Source: Thermodesulfobacteriota bacterium
GTDB taxonomy: Bacteria > Desulfobacterota_D > UBA1144 > Nemesobacterales > UBA2774
Length of the DNA: 64,000 nt
Assembly: GCA_035325995.1 (NCBI GenBank)
Contig: DAOKYU010000002.1
Location: forward strand, 186,001 to 250,000
Direction: 5' to 3'
A program made the position numbers and the translations under genes. The notes beneath the pieces were generated by a model. It had not been told where the DNA came from, ran no database searches, and worked only from the letters and a program-made list of their open reading frames with translations. Positions 7,653-15,756 of the stretch are shown here, one piece after another; positions within the stretch are counted from its first letter, which is position 1; every line of letters begins with the position of its first letter.

Positions 7653-8978
7653 ATGAGGAGGTTATTCGGATTTAAAGACAATTTTTACGCTCCCGCTTTA
7701 AAAGGGGGCTTGCTCGTTTTGGCTGTAATGATTTTCACCTTATTCATTCCCGATGGAGCCAGGGCCGCCGAGCTCGTTATCGACAGCACGATCGACGCCG
7801 TGGACGACAATCCCGGGGACGGGCTCTGCGACGACGGCTCCGGCAACTGCACCTTGCGCGCGGCCGTCATGGAATCGAACGCGCTCGCCGGGGACGATGA
7901 AATCTTTCTCTCGGACGAAGTATATATCCTGACCATACCCGGCACCGACAACCTCGCCGCTGACGGCGACCTCGACATAAGGGACAATCTTATAATCCAC
8001 GGGGCCGGTGCGGGAGAAACGGTCATCGACGCCGGGAACATAACGCGCGCCTTTCACTTGATCGACGATGACGACCTCGCGCAGATCGAGGTCAGGCTGC
8101 TCGGCCTCACGATCCGGAGCTCGATCGCCGGAAACGCGGGCGGTGCGATAAGGAACGTCTCCGAAATTCTCTTTCTCGAAGGCGTGAGCGTTCAGGACAG
8201 CACCGCGCCAAGGGGCGGGGGCATATACGTCGGGCCGGACGGCAGGGCTTCGATATTCAGCTCCGCAATTATAAACAACAGCGCGACGGACGACCCGGGC
8301 CAGGAGCGGGGTGGGGGCATATACAACTCGGGTGAGACTGTAATCTTGAACACGACGATCAGCGGAAACACGGCCGGCGACCTCGGCGGAGGTATTTTCA
8401 ACGACGGCGGATTCGACGCCGTTTTCTCGACCATAGCCGGTAACGTCACGGAGGCCGGGCTCCCGGGCGGAATACACCAGGCGGTCGGAAGCAATACCCA
8501 GTTCTTCGGAACCATAATAGCCGGAAACTCCACGGGCGACTGCGGCGGCGTATTCATCGAATCACTCGGGTACAACGTCTCGACCAGCGACTGTAACCTG
8601 ACGGACCCGACGGATTTACCCGATACCGATCCACTGATCGGCCCGCTTCAGGATAACGGCGGGACCACTCTGACGCATGCCGTCCTCGAGGGCAGCCCCG
8701 CGATAGACCTTGCGGATAACGAATTCCTCTGCCTCGGCGCCGGTATAGACCAGACGGGCGCGATAAGACCGGTCGACGGCGACGGGAACGGCAGCGAAAT
8801 ATGCGACGCGGGCGCGTTCGAATTCGTCCCGGCGGCGGCGGTTCCTGAAAGCGGCGGCGACGGCGGATGCTCGCTCGCCAGGCCTGGCGCTTCGGGAACC
8901 GGATCACTGGCCGCTTATCTCCTCGTCCCGCTCTTCGTGTTAATCGCACGAATCCGAAGAAGGTTCGGTTCTTTGTAA
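7653..8978 (+). CDS. CSLREA / choice-of-anchor Q beta-helix surface protein with C-terminal sorting tail
   Basis: A 441-residue exported protein. A signal peptide (residues 1-36) is followed by a CSLREA-type start: VIDSTIDAVDDNPGDG, then CTLRAAVMESN. Residues 90-300 repeat short polymorphic beta-helix turns (GGGIYNSG, GGGIFNDGG). Residues about 280-390 match the choice-of-anchor Q pattern, including DPLIGPLQDNGGTT and the DQTGAIRPVDGDGNG stretch. The C-terminus is GGDGGCSLA, a hydrophobic helix and a basic end (RIRRR), the layout of Cys-type CTERM sorting signals (JDVT-, SYNERG- or MYXO-like). It is probably processed and kept at the cell surface. I cannot tell which CTERM class it is, and no sorting protease is seen in the window. 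Confidence 0.85.
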   Translation: MRRLFGFKDNFYAPALKGGLLVLAVMIFTLFIPDGARAAELVIDSTIDAVDDNPGDGLCDDGSGNCTLRAAVMESNALAGDDEIFLSDEVYILTIPGTDNLAADGDLDIRDNLIIHGAGAGETVIDAGNITRAFHLIDDDDLAQIEVRLLGLTIRSSIAGNAGGAIRNVSEILFLEGVSVQDSTAPRGGGIYVGPDGRASIFSSAIINNSATDDPGQERGGGIYNSGETVILNTTISGNTAGDLGGGIFNDGGFDAVFSTIAGNVTEAGLPGGIHQAVGSNTQFFGTIIAGNSTGDCGGVFIESLGYNVSTSDCNLTDPTDLPDTDPLIGPLQDNGGTTLTHAVLEGSPAIDLADNEFLCLGAGIDQTGAIRPVDGDGNGSEICDAGAFEFVPAAAVPESGGDGGCSLARPGASGTGSLAAYLLVPLFVLIARIRRRFGSL

Positions 8979-8993
8979 CGTATATTCGGTAAA

Positions 8994-9015
8994 GCCGCCC
9001 CCGGGAGGGGGCGGC
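8994..9015 (+). terminator. GC-rich hairpin after the CSLREA gene
   Basis: A perfect stem GCCGCCCCC / GGGGGCGGC with loop GGGA. Only AAATC follows, so it is a terminator or an RNA-stabilising hairpin. Confidence 0.5.
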
Positions 9016-9044
9016 AAATCCGGGCATAGGAGCGAGAGCGGAAT

Positions 9045-9074
9045 GAACTTTTTAACCACGAGCTACTACTCACT
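9045..9074 (+). promoter_or_regulatory. ECF-type promoter P6 (TPR-barrel gene)
   Basis: GAACTT at 9045, 17 bases, ACTCAC at 9068-9073. It is the only copy with GAACTT and the only one with a long leader (about 125 bases to the start codon). Confidence 0.6.
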
Positions 9075-9144
9075 ACTGCGAATAAAAAGGCGCGGAGCGA
9101 AGCTCCCCGCAGGGCGAACGGCCCGTCCTGGAATCGAAAAAATG

Positions 9145-9173
9145 TTGAATCACCGGGATAAATATTCTAGTAT
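9145..9173 (+). promoter_or_regulatory. Possible sigma70 promoter of the TPR-barrel gene
   Basis: TTGAAT (9145-9150), 17 bases, TAGTAT (9168-9173), placing a transcript start near 9180, just ahead of the ribosome site at 9191. It would add constitutive expression to the ECF promoter upstream. Confidence 0.5.
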
Positions 9174-9204
9174 ATGTCTACTTCTTCCAGAGGAGGATGG
9201 AGCG

Positions 9205-10518
9205 GTGCGGCCCGTCCGGGTTCTCTTTTTTTTGACTATTCTCGTCTTTTCCCAATCCGCTTTCGCGGAGCTCAGGCTGACGGAAACGGAAGCGGGCAAG
9301 GCCTTTAAATCCGGCGATTACGACAAGGCCCTGACCGGGCTCAAGGCCCTCCTCGAAGAATATCCCGACGACGCGGTAACGATACTGCGCTACATAGGTA
9401 TCTCGTATCACCGCCTGGGGCAATACGAAAAGGCAATCGCCGCCTTCGAGCAGGCGCTCGAAATCGACCCGCAGAACGTGCCGGCTCTCTTCTACATGGC
9501 CTCGACGTATTTCAAAATCAGCGATTCCGCCGCGGCGCGCGAGATATTCGAAAGGATTGTCATCCTCGCGCCGGAATCTCTTTACGCCGAATGGTCCGAG
9601 CGTTACGTCCAGGCAATAATCCAGCGTGAGACCGAGTACAAGCAGCCAGGCGGCCCGAGGCTCTACGACGTCTTCATCCAGGTAGCTCCGCAGCTCGACT
9701 TCAACGTCCCCGAAGACCCGAACGCAGGCAGCACGTTCAGCGACGACGAATCCTTCAGGTTCACCGAATACGCCTCGCTCGGCCTCAGGACGAAGCAGCT
9801 CGGCAAGTGGATGCTCGGCGCATATTTCTCCACCTACCAGAGCCAGCACACGAAAAAGAGCATGAGGGAATTCAATCTCTCGACGTTCAACATCTCGCCC
9901 TACATCAACTATACGACGACTATACTCGGGAAATCCTTCTCGCCGATGCTGAGCTACAATTTCAACTATTCGCTCCTCGATTACGACAGCTACAGCAACT
10001 CCCATACTATAACCGCAACTTTTAACACCGGCCTCACACCCAACACGCTCACGATGCCCTACTACAGGATTTCGTTCGACAGCTTCGACGACAAGGGCTT
10101 CGACCCTGCCGTATCTTCCCGCAGCGCGACGAACAACGCCTTCGGGATAGTGCAGTATTTCTTCTTTATGGAAAGGGCCGTCAACGTCTGGCTCGCGTAC
10201 GAGTTTCAGCATAACGACGCCGACGGGCTCAACTTCAACTTCAACGGCAACAAATTCGGCGCGGGCTTTTCAGTGCCTATAGTTTGGGAAATAAGGGGAG
10301 ACCTGAGCGGGGAATACCAGAGGGACGATTATCCCGACTTTCAGGGCCCGAGGGACAGGGAGACGAACAGGGTGAACTTATTCGTGCGGCTGGCGAGGAA
10401 CATCGCAGGCCCGGTTTACGGGGCGTTTTCGTACAGCTATACGAACGAGAACTCGAATTACGAAGTGCTCGAGTTCGACAGGCACATCCTTACTTGGTCT
10501 CTCTTTCTCAGCTACTGA
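9205..10518 (+). CDS. TPR-containing outer-membrane beta-barrel protein
   Basis: A 437-residue protein. The frame is open to 9043, but that stretch overlaps promoters P6 and the sigma70 site. The GTG at 9205 has a strong ribosome site (AGGAGG, 9191-9196) and gives an immediate signal peptide ending AFA-E, so I chose it. Residues about 25-125 contain two to three TPR units (for example YHRLGQYEKAIAAFEQAL). The remaining 290 residues alternate aromatic and polar residues in barrel strands and end in LSY, the aromatic end of outer-membrane barrels. The layout (TPR then barrel) recalls Slam/DUF560 surface-lipoprotein exporters, but I cannot confirm membership. It forms an operon with the Pro-rich gene 9 bases downstream. 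Confidence 0.75.
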   Translation: MRPVRVLFFLTILVFSQSAFAELRLTETEAGKAFKSGDYDKALTGLKALLEEYPDDAVTILRYIGISYHRLGQYEKAIAAFEQALEIDPQNVPALFYMASTYFKISDSAAAREIFERIVILAPESLYAEWSERYVQAIIQRETEYKQPGGPRLYDVFIQVAPQLDFNVPEDPNAGSTFSDDESFRFTEYASLGLRTKQLGKWMLGAYFSTYQSQHTKKSMREFNLSTFNISPYINYTTTILGKSFSPMLSYNFNYSLLDYDSYSNSHTITATFNTGLTPNTLTMPYYRISFDSFDDKGFDPAVSSRSATNNAFGIVQYFFFMERAVNVWLAYEFQHNDADGLNFNFNGNKFGAGFSVPIVWEIRGDLSGEYQRDDYPDFQGPRDRETNRVNLFVRLARNIAGPVYGAFSYSYTNENSNYEVLEFDRHILTWSLFLSY

Positions 10519-10527
10519 GGTAAAATT

Positions 10528-11100
10528 ATGAGTGTCATAAGAGAAAAAATGAAAATCCTCTCGCGTAAAATCGGCAGACCGCTGCTTTTGCTCCTGCCTG
10601 CGTTTTTGGTCTCCGTTCAGGGCCTTGCGGCGGACTCCGCCACGAACGCGAGCCTGGGCGCCGCCGAGAAGACCGACCTCGAAACGGGGGCCATCGAGCC
10701 CGTCGATTCCGTGAAGAACAACCCCGATCTGCTCTACGTGCTCGAGGTGCTCCTCCGTGCGCCCGTCACCCAGCTCAAGGACGGCGAGCCGCCCTACAAC
10801 CAGCAGCCTCCCGACGCACAGGACGATTTCAGGACCAGGGTGATCCCCACGCCTCCACCCACAGTGCCGACGGACCCGCCTACCGTTCCGACAAACCCGC
10901 CGCCGGTTATACCGACCATGCCCCCGCCGCCGATCCCGACGGACCCGCCAGTGCCGACGAGGCCGCCCGACAGGCCGAGGCCGCAGTTCCCGCAATTCCC
11001 CGGCAGACCGGTTATTCCCGATAACCCGGATAATCCCGATAATCCGGACAACCCCAACAATCCGCCGACCCTGCCGGATATTCCAAATCCGAACGATTGA
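10528..11100 (+). CDS. Secreted proline-rich protein
   Basis: A 190-residue exported protein. The ATG at 10528 has GAGG overlapping the upstream stop; an ATG at 10549 is an alternative. The signal peptide ends at about residue 35 (GLAA-D). Residues 36-100 are an ordinary mixed segment. From about residue 105 the chain is almost only Pro with Thr, Val, Asp, Arg and Asn: first PT/PP blocks, then a tandem DNP repeat with four perfect units. Such a tail is extended and disordered. It probably works with the TPR-barrel protein encoded just upstream, perhaps as its secreted partner or a spacer at the surface; that is inference. Confidence 0.75.
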   Translation: MSVIREKMKILSRKIGRPLLLLLPAFLVSVQGLAADSATNASLGAAEKTDLETGAIEPVDSVKNNPDLLYVLEVLLRAPVTQLKDGEPPYNQQPPDAQDDFRTRVIPTPPPTVPTDPPTVPTNPPPVIPTMPPPPIPTDPPVPTRPPDRPRPQFPQFPGRPVIPDNPDNPDNPDNPNNPPTLPDIPNPND

Positions 11101-11157
11101 GATTCCGGCAGACGGGAATTTCAATCGGACTGCCTCCACAAGTCCGGCAAGGATCGA

Positions 11158-11619
11158 TCACAGGAACCTGTATCTCATTTCGGGCGCTACAGCTCTCCCG
11201 GCCCGCGAGCGGCTGATCGCCCGGAAGGTTAGCACGATCCCGATAATAGCCGGCAATGTGACTGCGGGAAAGTCACGGGGGATTACGGACGGAGAGCAAA
11301 TGCCGACCGCGATCTCCCAGAAGTGAAAAACGGCGTGCGCAACGAGCCACAACGTCGCCGCGCCCCATAGCCCGACGCGTCGCCTCGGGCTGAACATGCC
11401 GATCACGAAGGCAAGGCCGAGGAAAAGTTGAATTATTCCTATGTCGCGGATGAAGTGCTGGTTAAAGAAGCCCGTGTCCACAACGCCCGGCACGAGATCG
11501 TACCAGGCCGATGGAGCGACGAGCATGAAAATCCCGTTTGCCGACAGGAATATCCCGTTGAACGCGACCATTATAAATACCAGCACCGAGACGGCGCTGA
11601 CTCCGGTCGTCCTCTTCAT
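11158..11619 (-). CDS. Four-helix integral membrane protein of unknown function
   Basis: A 153-residue protein with about four membrane helices. It carries the conserved-looking patch FFNQHFIRDIG between helices 1 and 2, a short basic loop (SPRRR) and a His-containing helix (AHAVFHFWE), a layout shared by DoxX/DUF4345-like small membrane proteins. It lies downstream of the NAD(P)-binding gene on the same strand, with a strong hairpin in the gap. Function is unknown. Confidence 0.7.
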   Translation of the reverse strand: MKRTTGVSAVSVLVFIMVAFNGIFLSANGIFMLVAPSAWYDLVPGVVDTGFFNQHFIRDIGIIQLFLGLAFVIGMFSPRRRVGLWGAATLWLVAHAVFHFWEIAVGICSPSVIPRDFPAVTLPAIIGIVLTFRAISRSRAGRAVAPEMRYRFL

Positions 11620-11650
11620 GATCTAACCCCCCTCATGAAATTAAGTGTTT

Positions 11651-11687
11651 GTCCGTGCCTGAAGCAAACTTCCCCGCAGGCACGGAC
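11651..11687. terminator. Perfect 11-base inverted repeat
   Basis: GTCCGTGCCTG and CAGGCACGGAC flank a 15-base loop between two minus-strand genes. There is no T-run on either side, so it may be a weak terminator, attenuator or binding site. Confidence 0.45.
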
Positions 11688-11736
11688 GGTTCTCTATTGT
11701 AAGCCCCGGCGAAGCGGGCCGCTCCGGTCGCAGGTC

Positions 11737-12564
11737 TTACTGCCCGTGCCCTGCCGCGGGAGAAGCGGAGTTAATAAGCCAGTCCCGGAAACGCGTCTGT
11801 GCTATGCGCGCTCCCTCGTCCGGGGTGAGAGACCGGTCGTCCACGTCTATGCCGAAGTATCGCGCGGCGCTGTCCGTGACCACCCGGCGCGTGTCCCCGG
11901 TTGCATTCAGGTACATGCGAACGAGCTCGTCGAGACGGAATTTCTCGGGGCCTGCGACCTCGACGATGCCGTTCACGGGCTCCCCGAGCGTTACGTCAGC
12001 AAGGGCCTCGGCCACGTCGTCCGAGACTATGGGCTGGATAAGGGCCGGCGGCAGGATCACTTTCTGTCCGTCTGTCGAGAATTGTGCAATGCCTCCCACG
12101 AACTCGAAGAACTGCGTCGCGCGCAAAATCGTGTAAGGAATCCCTGACGCCTTGATCAGGTCTTCCTGCGCCATCTTCGCCCGGAAGTAACCACTCTGGA
12201 GAAGGCGCTCGGTGCCGACGACCGACAATGCAACGTGGTACCTCACACCCGCGGCGTGCTCCGCCGCGAAGAGGTTGCGGCCGGACGTCTCGAAAAATTC
12301 TATGGCCGCCTTGTCTTCGAACGAAGGCGAGTTCGCCACGTCTACGACGGTCCCCGCGCCTGAAAGCGCTTCGGATAGTCCCTCGCCGGTGATCGTATTC
12401 ACACCGGTGCCGGGCGACGCCGCCGTCACGTTATGGCCGAGCCCTCGAAGCCTGTCCACGAGCTTGCTCCCTATGAGCCCGGTGCCGCCGATAACGACGA
12501 TTTTCATGGCGGACGGTCTGTTTTTATCGGTGTCGCTCTGATTGGCAAGGTTTTCCTTTTTCAT
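11737..12564 (-). CDS. NmrA-like atypical SDR (NAD(P)-binding protein)
   Basis: A 275-residue protein. The ATG at 12564 has GGGAGG six bases upstream and is preferred over an ATG at 12588. A hydrophilic 19-residue lead precedes the Rossmann start VVIGGTGLIGSKLV (GxxGxxG). The chain has the atypical-SDR/NmrA pattern, with YFRAKMAQED (Lys of the YxxxK-like region) and ILRATQFFEF. Such proteins reduce, or act as redox sensors of, NAD(P)-linked substrates. It lies among small oxidoreductases and stand-alone ECF sigma genes, which suggests a stress-response cluster. The substrate is unknown. Confidence 0.8.
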   Translation of the reverse strand: MKKENLANQSDTDKNRPSAMKIVVIGGTGLIGSKLVDRLRGLGHNVTAASPGTGVNTITGEGLSEALSGAGTVVDVANSPSFEDKAAIEFFETSGRNLFAAEHAAGVRYHVALSVVGTERLLQSGYFRAKMAQEDLIKASGIPYTILRATQFFEFVGGIAQFSTDGQKVILPPALIQPIVSDDVAEALADVTLGEPVNGIVEVAGPEKFRLDELVRMYLNATGDTRRVVTDSAARYFGIDVDDRSLTPDEGARIAQTRFRDWLINSASPAAGHGQ

Positions 12565-12681
12565 GATGGACCTCCCTTTATTTAACAATAACCGGCTTTT
12601 TCACTGGCCGGGATTGCATTTGTTTTTGTGCCGATTTGTCGTTCGAATAAAGCCCCCGCAGCCTGCCGGTATATCCCCCGA

Positions 12682-13539
12682 TCAAGCCGCTTTGGAGCTG
12701 TTCCGGGCTTTGCCCAAAAACTCCAGCAGGTCGGCGTTGATCCGTTCCTGGTGAGTGGACGTCATCCCGTGCGGAGCCCCCGGATAAACGAGCACCTTCG
12801 CCCCCTCGATGAGCCTGGCGGATTTCTCCGCATGGTTCTTGACCGGGACGATCTGGTCGTCATCTCCGTGCATCACCAGAGTCGGTATATCGAACTTCTT
12901 GAGGTCTTCGGTAAGGTCCGTCTCGGAGAACGCCTTTATGCTTTCGTATGCGTTTATCTGCCCGCACTGCATGCTCCAGAGCCAGAATTGATCGAGAGTC
13001 CCCTGGGGAACACTGGCTCCTTTCCTGTTGGCGCCGTAGAATGAAACGGCCAGGTCCTTATAGAACTGCGAGCGATTCCCGGCGAGGCCGGCCCTGAGCC
13101 CGTCGAACACCTCGATCGGCAAACCTTCGGGATTATCCGGTGTTTTGAGCATGAGCGGCGGAATTGCGGATACGAGCACCGCGCTGGCGACGCGCTTCGA
13201 CCCGTGCCGGCCTATGTAGCGCGCCACCTCTCCGCCCCCGGTGGAATGGCCCACCAGCGTCGCATCCTTAAGGTCGAGCGCTTCGATGACGGCCGCAAGA
13301 TCGTCGGCGTACCCGTTCATGTCGTTCCCCGACGAGGTCTGGCTCGACCGCCCGTGCCCGCGCCTGTCGAGCGCTATGGCCCGAAAGCCGTTCCGCACCA
13401 GAAAGTGCATCTGTCCGTCCCACGCGTCGGCGTTGAGCGGCCAGCCGTGGCTGAAGACCACGGGCCGCCCGCTGCCCCAGTCCTTGTAATAGATATTTAT
13501 GTCCGCTCCGTTTTCTTTTCCTACAGTTACAAAAGCCAT
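12682..13539 (-). CDS. Alpha/beta hydrolase (non-heme chloroperoxidase type)
   Basis: A 285-residue protein of the usual length for cofactor-free haloperoxidase/esterase-type hydrolases. The nucleophile elbow is GHSTGG (Ser99), the acid lies in HGDDDQIVP (probably Asp228) and the base is His257 in PGAPHG. The oxyanion segment SHGWPLNADAW follows strand 3. There is no signal peptide, so it is cytoplasmic. The ATG at 13539 has an AGGAGG-like site. Family members hydrolyse esters or peracids; the true substrate is unknown. It lies directly downstream of a stand-alone ECF sigma gene on the same strand and may belong to its targets. Confidence 0.85.
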   Translation of the reverse strand: MAFVTVGKENGADINIYYKDWGSGRPVVFSHGWPLNADAWDGQMHFLVRNGFRAIALDRRGHGRSSQTSSGNDMNGYADDLAAVIEALDLKDATLVGHSTGGGEVARYIGRHGSKRVASAVLVSAIPPLMLKTPDNPEGLPIEVFDGLRAGLAGNRSQFYKDLAVSFYGANRKGASVPQGTLDQFWLWSMQCGQINAYESIKAFSETDLTEDLKKFDIPTLVMHGDDDQIVPVKNHAEKSARLIEGAKVLVYPGAPHGMTSTHQERINADLLEFLGKARNSSKAA

Positions 13540-13588
13540 GGTCTAATACCTCCTGTTCTTATGGTTTTCTTTTTTTTGTGAAACCGCT

Positions 13589-14317
13589 TTATCCCGCTTT
13601 GGCCCGTTTGACTTCCTCGGGCCGGTAAAAATAACCGGAGAGTCTTCCCGTCAGGAAAAGCCTCGCCCGCCGGATTCTCGTCTTCGCTCCCTCGACCGAG
13701 ATGCCGAGGATTTCCGCCGCCTCGCTATCGCCGAGCCCCTCGACGTCTGCGAGCTGGAAGACCGCCCTGTAGCCAGCCGGCAGCTCGCCCAGGGCGTGCC
13801 CGATTTTGCCGAGCCATTCCTGTGCGTCGGCCGCATCACTGAAACCACGCGGGCTCCCGAAAGCCCGTTCAAGCGCCCTATGCTCCCGGAAGGGCGGATA
13901 CTCGTCCGGGCTTTCGCTCCTCTTATGCTCCTTTTCGACCCCTAGACGTGCGAAGCACAGGCGAAGAACTATCCCGTAAAACCAGGTCGTGAGCTTCGCG
14001 CCTTCATGAAAGGAATCCGGTGTCTCTATCGAAAGAAACGCTTCCTGGAGAACCTCCCCCGCGTCGTACGCGTCGAGCGTTACCCTGAGTGAAACCATGA
14101 AGACTGCGCCCGCGTAACGGTCTACCATCTCGTTAAACGCCTCCTCGTCCCGGCCTCGTTTCAGCCGGAGGACGAGCTCTTCATCGGACGCGCTCTTGAC
14201 GTCTTTTGCAGCTGCCGGTCCGGCCGTTCGCCCTACGTGCGAATTCCCGCCGACGGTCTCCCGGTAACCGCTTTCCGCATCCAAAAACCCCGTGTCTGAA
14301 ATTTGCGTTCCTTTCAT
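13589..14317 (-). CDS. Stand-alone ECF sigma factor 1
   Basis: A 242-residue sigma70-family ECF factor. The start at 14317 has a good site (GGAGG); an ATG at 14392 would add 25 unlikely residues. After a 40-residue N-terminal extension come region 2 (DEEAFNEMVDRYAGAVF ... GEVLQEAFLSI) and region 4 (ELPAGYRAVFQLADVEGL then EAAEILGISVEGAKTRIRRAR). No anti-sigma gene lies beside it, so control must be by another route or by an unlinked regulator. It is a clear paralogue of the factor at 15817 (both share EEAFNEMV and VLQE). Confidence 0.9.
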   Translation of the reverse strand: MKGTQISDTGFLDAESGYRETVGGNSHVGRTAGPAAAKDVKSASDEELVLRLKRGRDEEAFNEMVDRYAGAVFMVSLRVTLDAYDAGEVLQEAFLSIETPDSFHEGAKLTTWFYGIVLRLCFARLGVEKEHKRSESPDEYPPFREHRALERAFGSPRGFSDAADAQEWLGKIGHALGELPAGYRAVFQLADVEGLGDSEAAEILGISVEGAKTRIRRARLFLTGRLSGYFYRPEEVKRAKAG

Positions 14318-14477
14318 AATCTGCCTCCGGTCGTATTGCCGCTCCCGTTGAGACGTGGGGTCTTTACTGCCCACTCCGTAAGCGCTATCCATGATGTTTC
14401 ATAACTAGCCGAATCTATCCCCGGGTGGTGAGGGGGGCCGGCTTCGAACCCCCTCTCCCGAAACCGTGCTGCGGGAA

Positions 14478-14825
14478 TTAATCCACGTAGAGGATCCATC
14501 CCCCCGGCGTCTGCTCGGCCCTGCCTGTAACCTGCACCCCTTTATGAACAGGGTTCAGCTGAACCTTCATCAGCCCTTCCTGGAGCCCCTGAAGGTAATA
14601 GACGGTCCCTTCGTTCGTCACCAAAATATGCTGATGCGGCGGCTGATTCTTGCACGGGCCGTCGGCTATCACCGGATTGACCGTCCCCTTCTCGTAATCG
14701 GGGAGCAGGCAGATGACGTTGCCGGTCACCGTTATCTGCTCGTCCTTCGCAAAGCCCGGGCCGGCCAGTGAAATCGAGAATGCGAAAGCTAACATCGTGG
14801 ACAAAATGAGTATGTTTTTTCTCAT
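14478..14825 (-). CDS. Small secreted OB-fold-like protein
   Basis: A 115-residue protein with a signal peptide (residues 1-26, GFA-K). The mature part of about 90 residues is all-beta with VTGNVICLLPDYEKG near the start and VQVTGRAEQTPGGWILYVD at the end, as in small bacterial OB-fold (BOF/NirD-like) periplasmic proteins. There are two Cys, one in each half of the first 35 mature residues. The strong site GGAGGTG sits ahead of the ATG. The 53-base direct repeat at 14857 lies in its leader, so it may share control with the SDR gene at 14979. Ligand unknown. Confidence 0.75.
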   Translation of the reverse strand: MRKNILILSTMLAFAFSISLAGPGFAKDEQITVTGNVICLLPDYEKGTVNPVIADGPCKNQPPHQHILVTNEGTVYYLQGLQEGLMKVQLNPVHKGVQVTGRAEQTPGGWILYVD

Positions 14826-14856
14826 TGTGTCACCTCCGTTTTATTAATGTTGATCT

Positions 14857-14909
14857 GCTTCATACAGAGTAAGATCGACGTTGACGGCAAAGGGATAGCG
14901 CCGTTTTCC
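14857..14909 (-). repeat. 53-base direct repeat, copy 1 (possible promoter or operator)
   Basis: This copy and the one exactly 900 bases downstream share an unbroken core, on the plus strand GTTGACGGCAAAGGGATAGC, with matching flanks (GCTTCATA at one end, TTTCC at the other). Read on the minus strand, both copies sit just ahead of a gene start. GTCAAC and TGAAGC are 17 bases apart, a possible ECF promoter. Confidence 0.6.
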
Positions 14910-14978
14910 CAAGCCGGGATAAAGTCTCCGATCCCGCGGGGCGGGTTTTCAGCGTTCGGCGCATTACCCGGAAATCGC

Positions 14979-15725
14979 TCAGGCAATGCCGGGTCCTCCG
15001 TCCACGGATATAACCTGTCCGGTCATCCAGCCCGCTTCGGGCTCCGCCAGCTTTACGATCCAGGAAGCTACTTCCTCCGGATCCCCCCGTCTTCCGAGCG
15101 GCACACTGCCGGCCTCTTCCTTCTTGATTTGCTCGACGGCATCCGGGGGCATTCCGGAGCGCGCAAGAATATCGGTTTCCGTCGGCCCGGGCGCGACCGC
15201 GTTGACCCGAACTCCGAAAGCAGCCAGCTCCAGGGCCCAGCAGCGCGTAAGATGTTCGAGCGCCGCTTTGGAGGCCGCGTAATGTGAAATCGCCGGCGAG
15301 GCCTTGTGCCCGAAGGTGCTGGATATGTTGACAATGGAGCCCTTGGCGGCCTTTAACGACGGCAGAGCCGCCCGGCTGAGCAGCGTCGGCGCCGTAATGT
15401 TCGTGGCGAAAAGCGAGGTCACCGTCTCCCGGTCGATCCGGTCGAGCGGGCTCTGAACGAATGCTCCCGCATTGTTGACCAGGACGTCTATACGTCCCCA
15501 GTGGTTAATAGCGGTCTGAACGACCCTTTCTATATCCGTCTCGTCCAGTACGTCCGCCGTTAAAGGTTCTATACGATCGGAGACGCCGGCCGTCTCTTCC
15601 AAAGGGCCGGCACGGCGTCCCGTGACGAGTACCCATGCCCCCGCTTCGGCGAACTGAAGCGCCGCCGCCCGCCCGATCCCCGTTCCTCCCCCGGTGATTA
15701 TTACGACTCGATTTTCCATTTCCAT
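14979..15725 (-). CDS. Short-chain dehydrogenase/reductase
   Basis: A 248-residue classical SDR. The cofactor loop is TGGGTGIGRAA, then NNAG (residues about 90), the catalytic Ser in ISSTFG and the YAASK motif (Tyr/Lys). PGPTETD and the C-terminal VDGGPG are typical of FabG-like members. Arg at the end of strand 2 (TGRR) favours NADP. Substrate unknown. The leader carries copy 2 of the 53-base repeat, and a stand-alone ECF sigma gene lies upstream on the same strand. Confidence 0.9.
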   Translation of the reverse strand: MEMENRVVIITGGGTGIGRAAALQFAEAGAWVLVTGRRAGPLEETAGVSDRIEPLTADVLDETDIERVVQTAINHWGRIDVLVNNAGAFVQSPLDRIDRETVTSLFATNITAPTLLSRAALPSLKAAKGSIVNISSTFGHKASPAISHYAASKAALEHLTRCWALELAAFGVRVNAVAPGPTETDILARSGMPPDAVEQIKKEEAGSVPLGRRGDPEEVASWIVKLAEPEAGWMTGQVISVDGGPGIA

Positions 15726-15756
15726 TTATCCTTTACTGTGTATTTTCGGTTGTCCC

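Noticed and set aside
9043..9204. N-terminal extension of the TPR-barrel protein
   Set aside because: It overlaps two promoter motifs and would place the signal peptide internally; GTG 9205 has the only good ribosome site.
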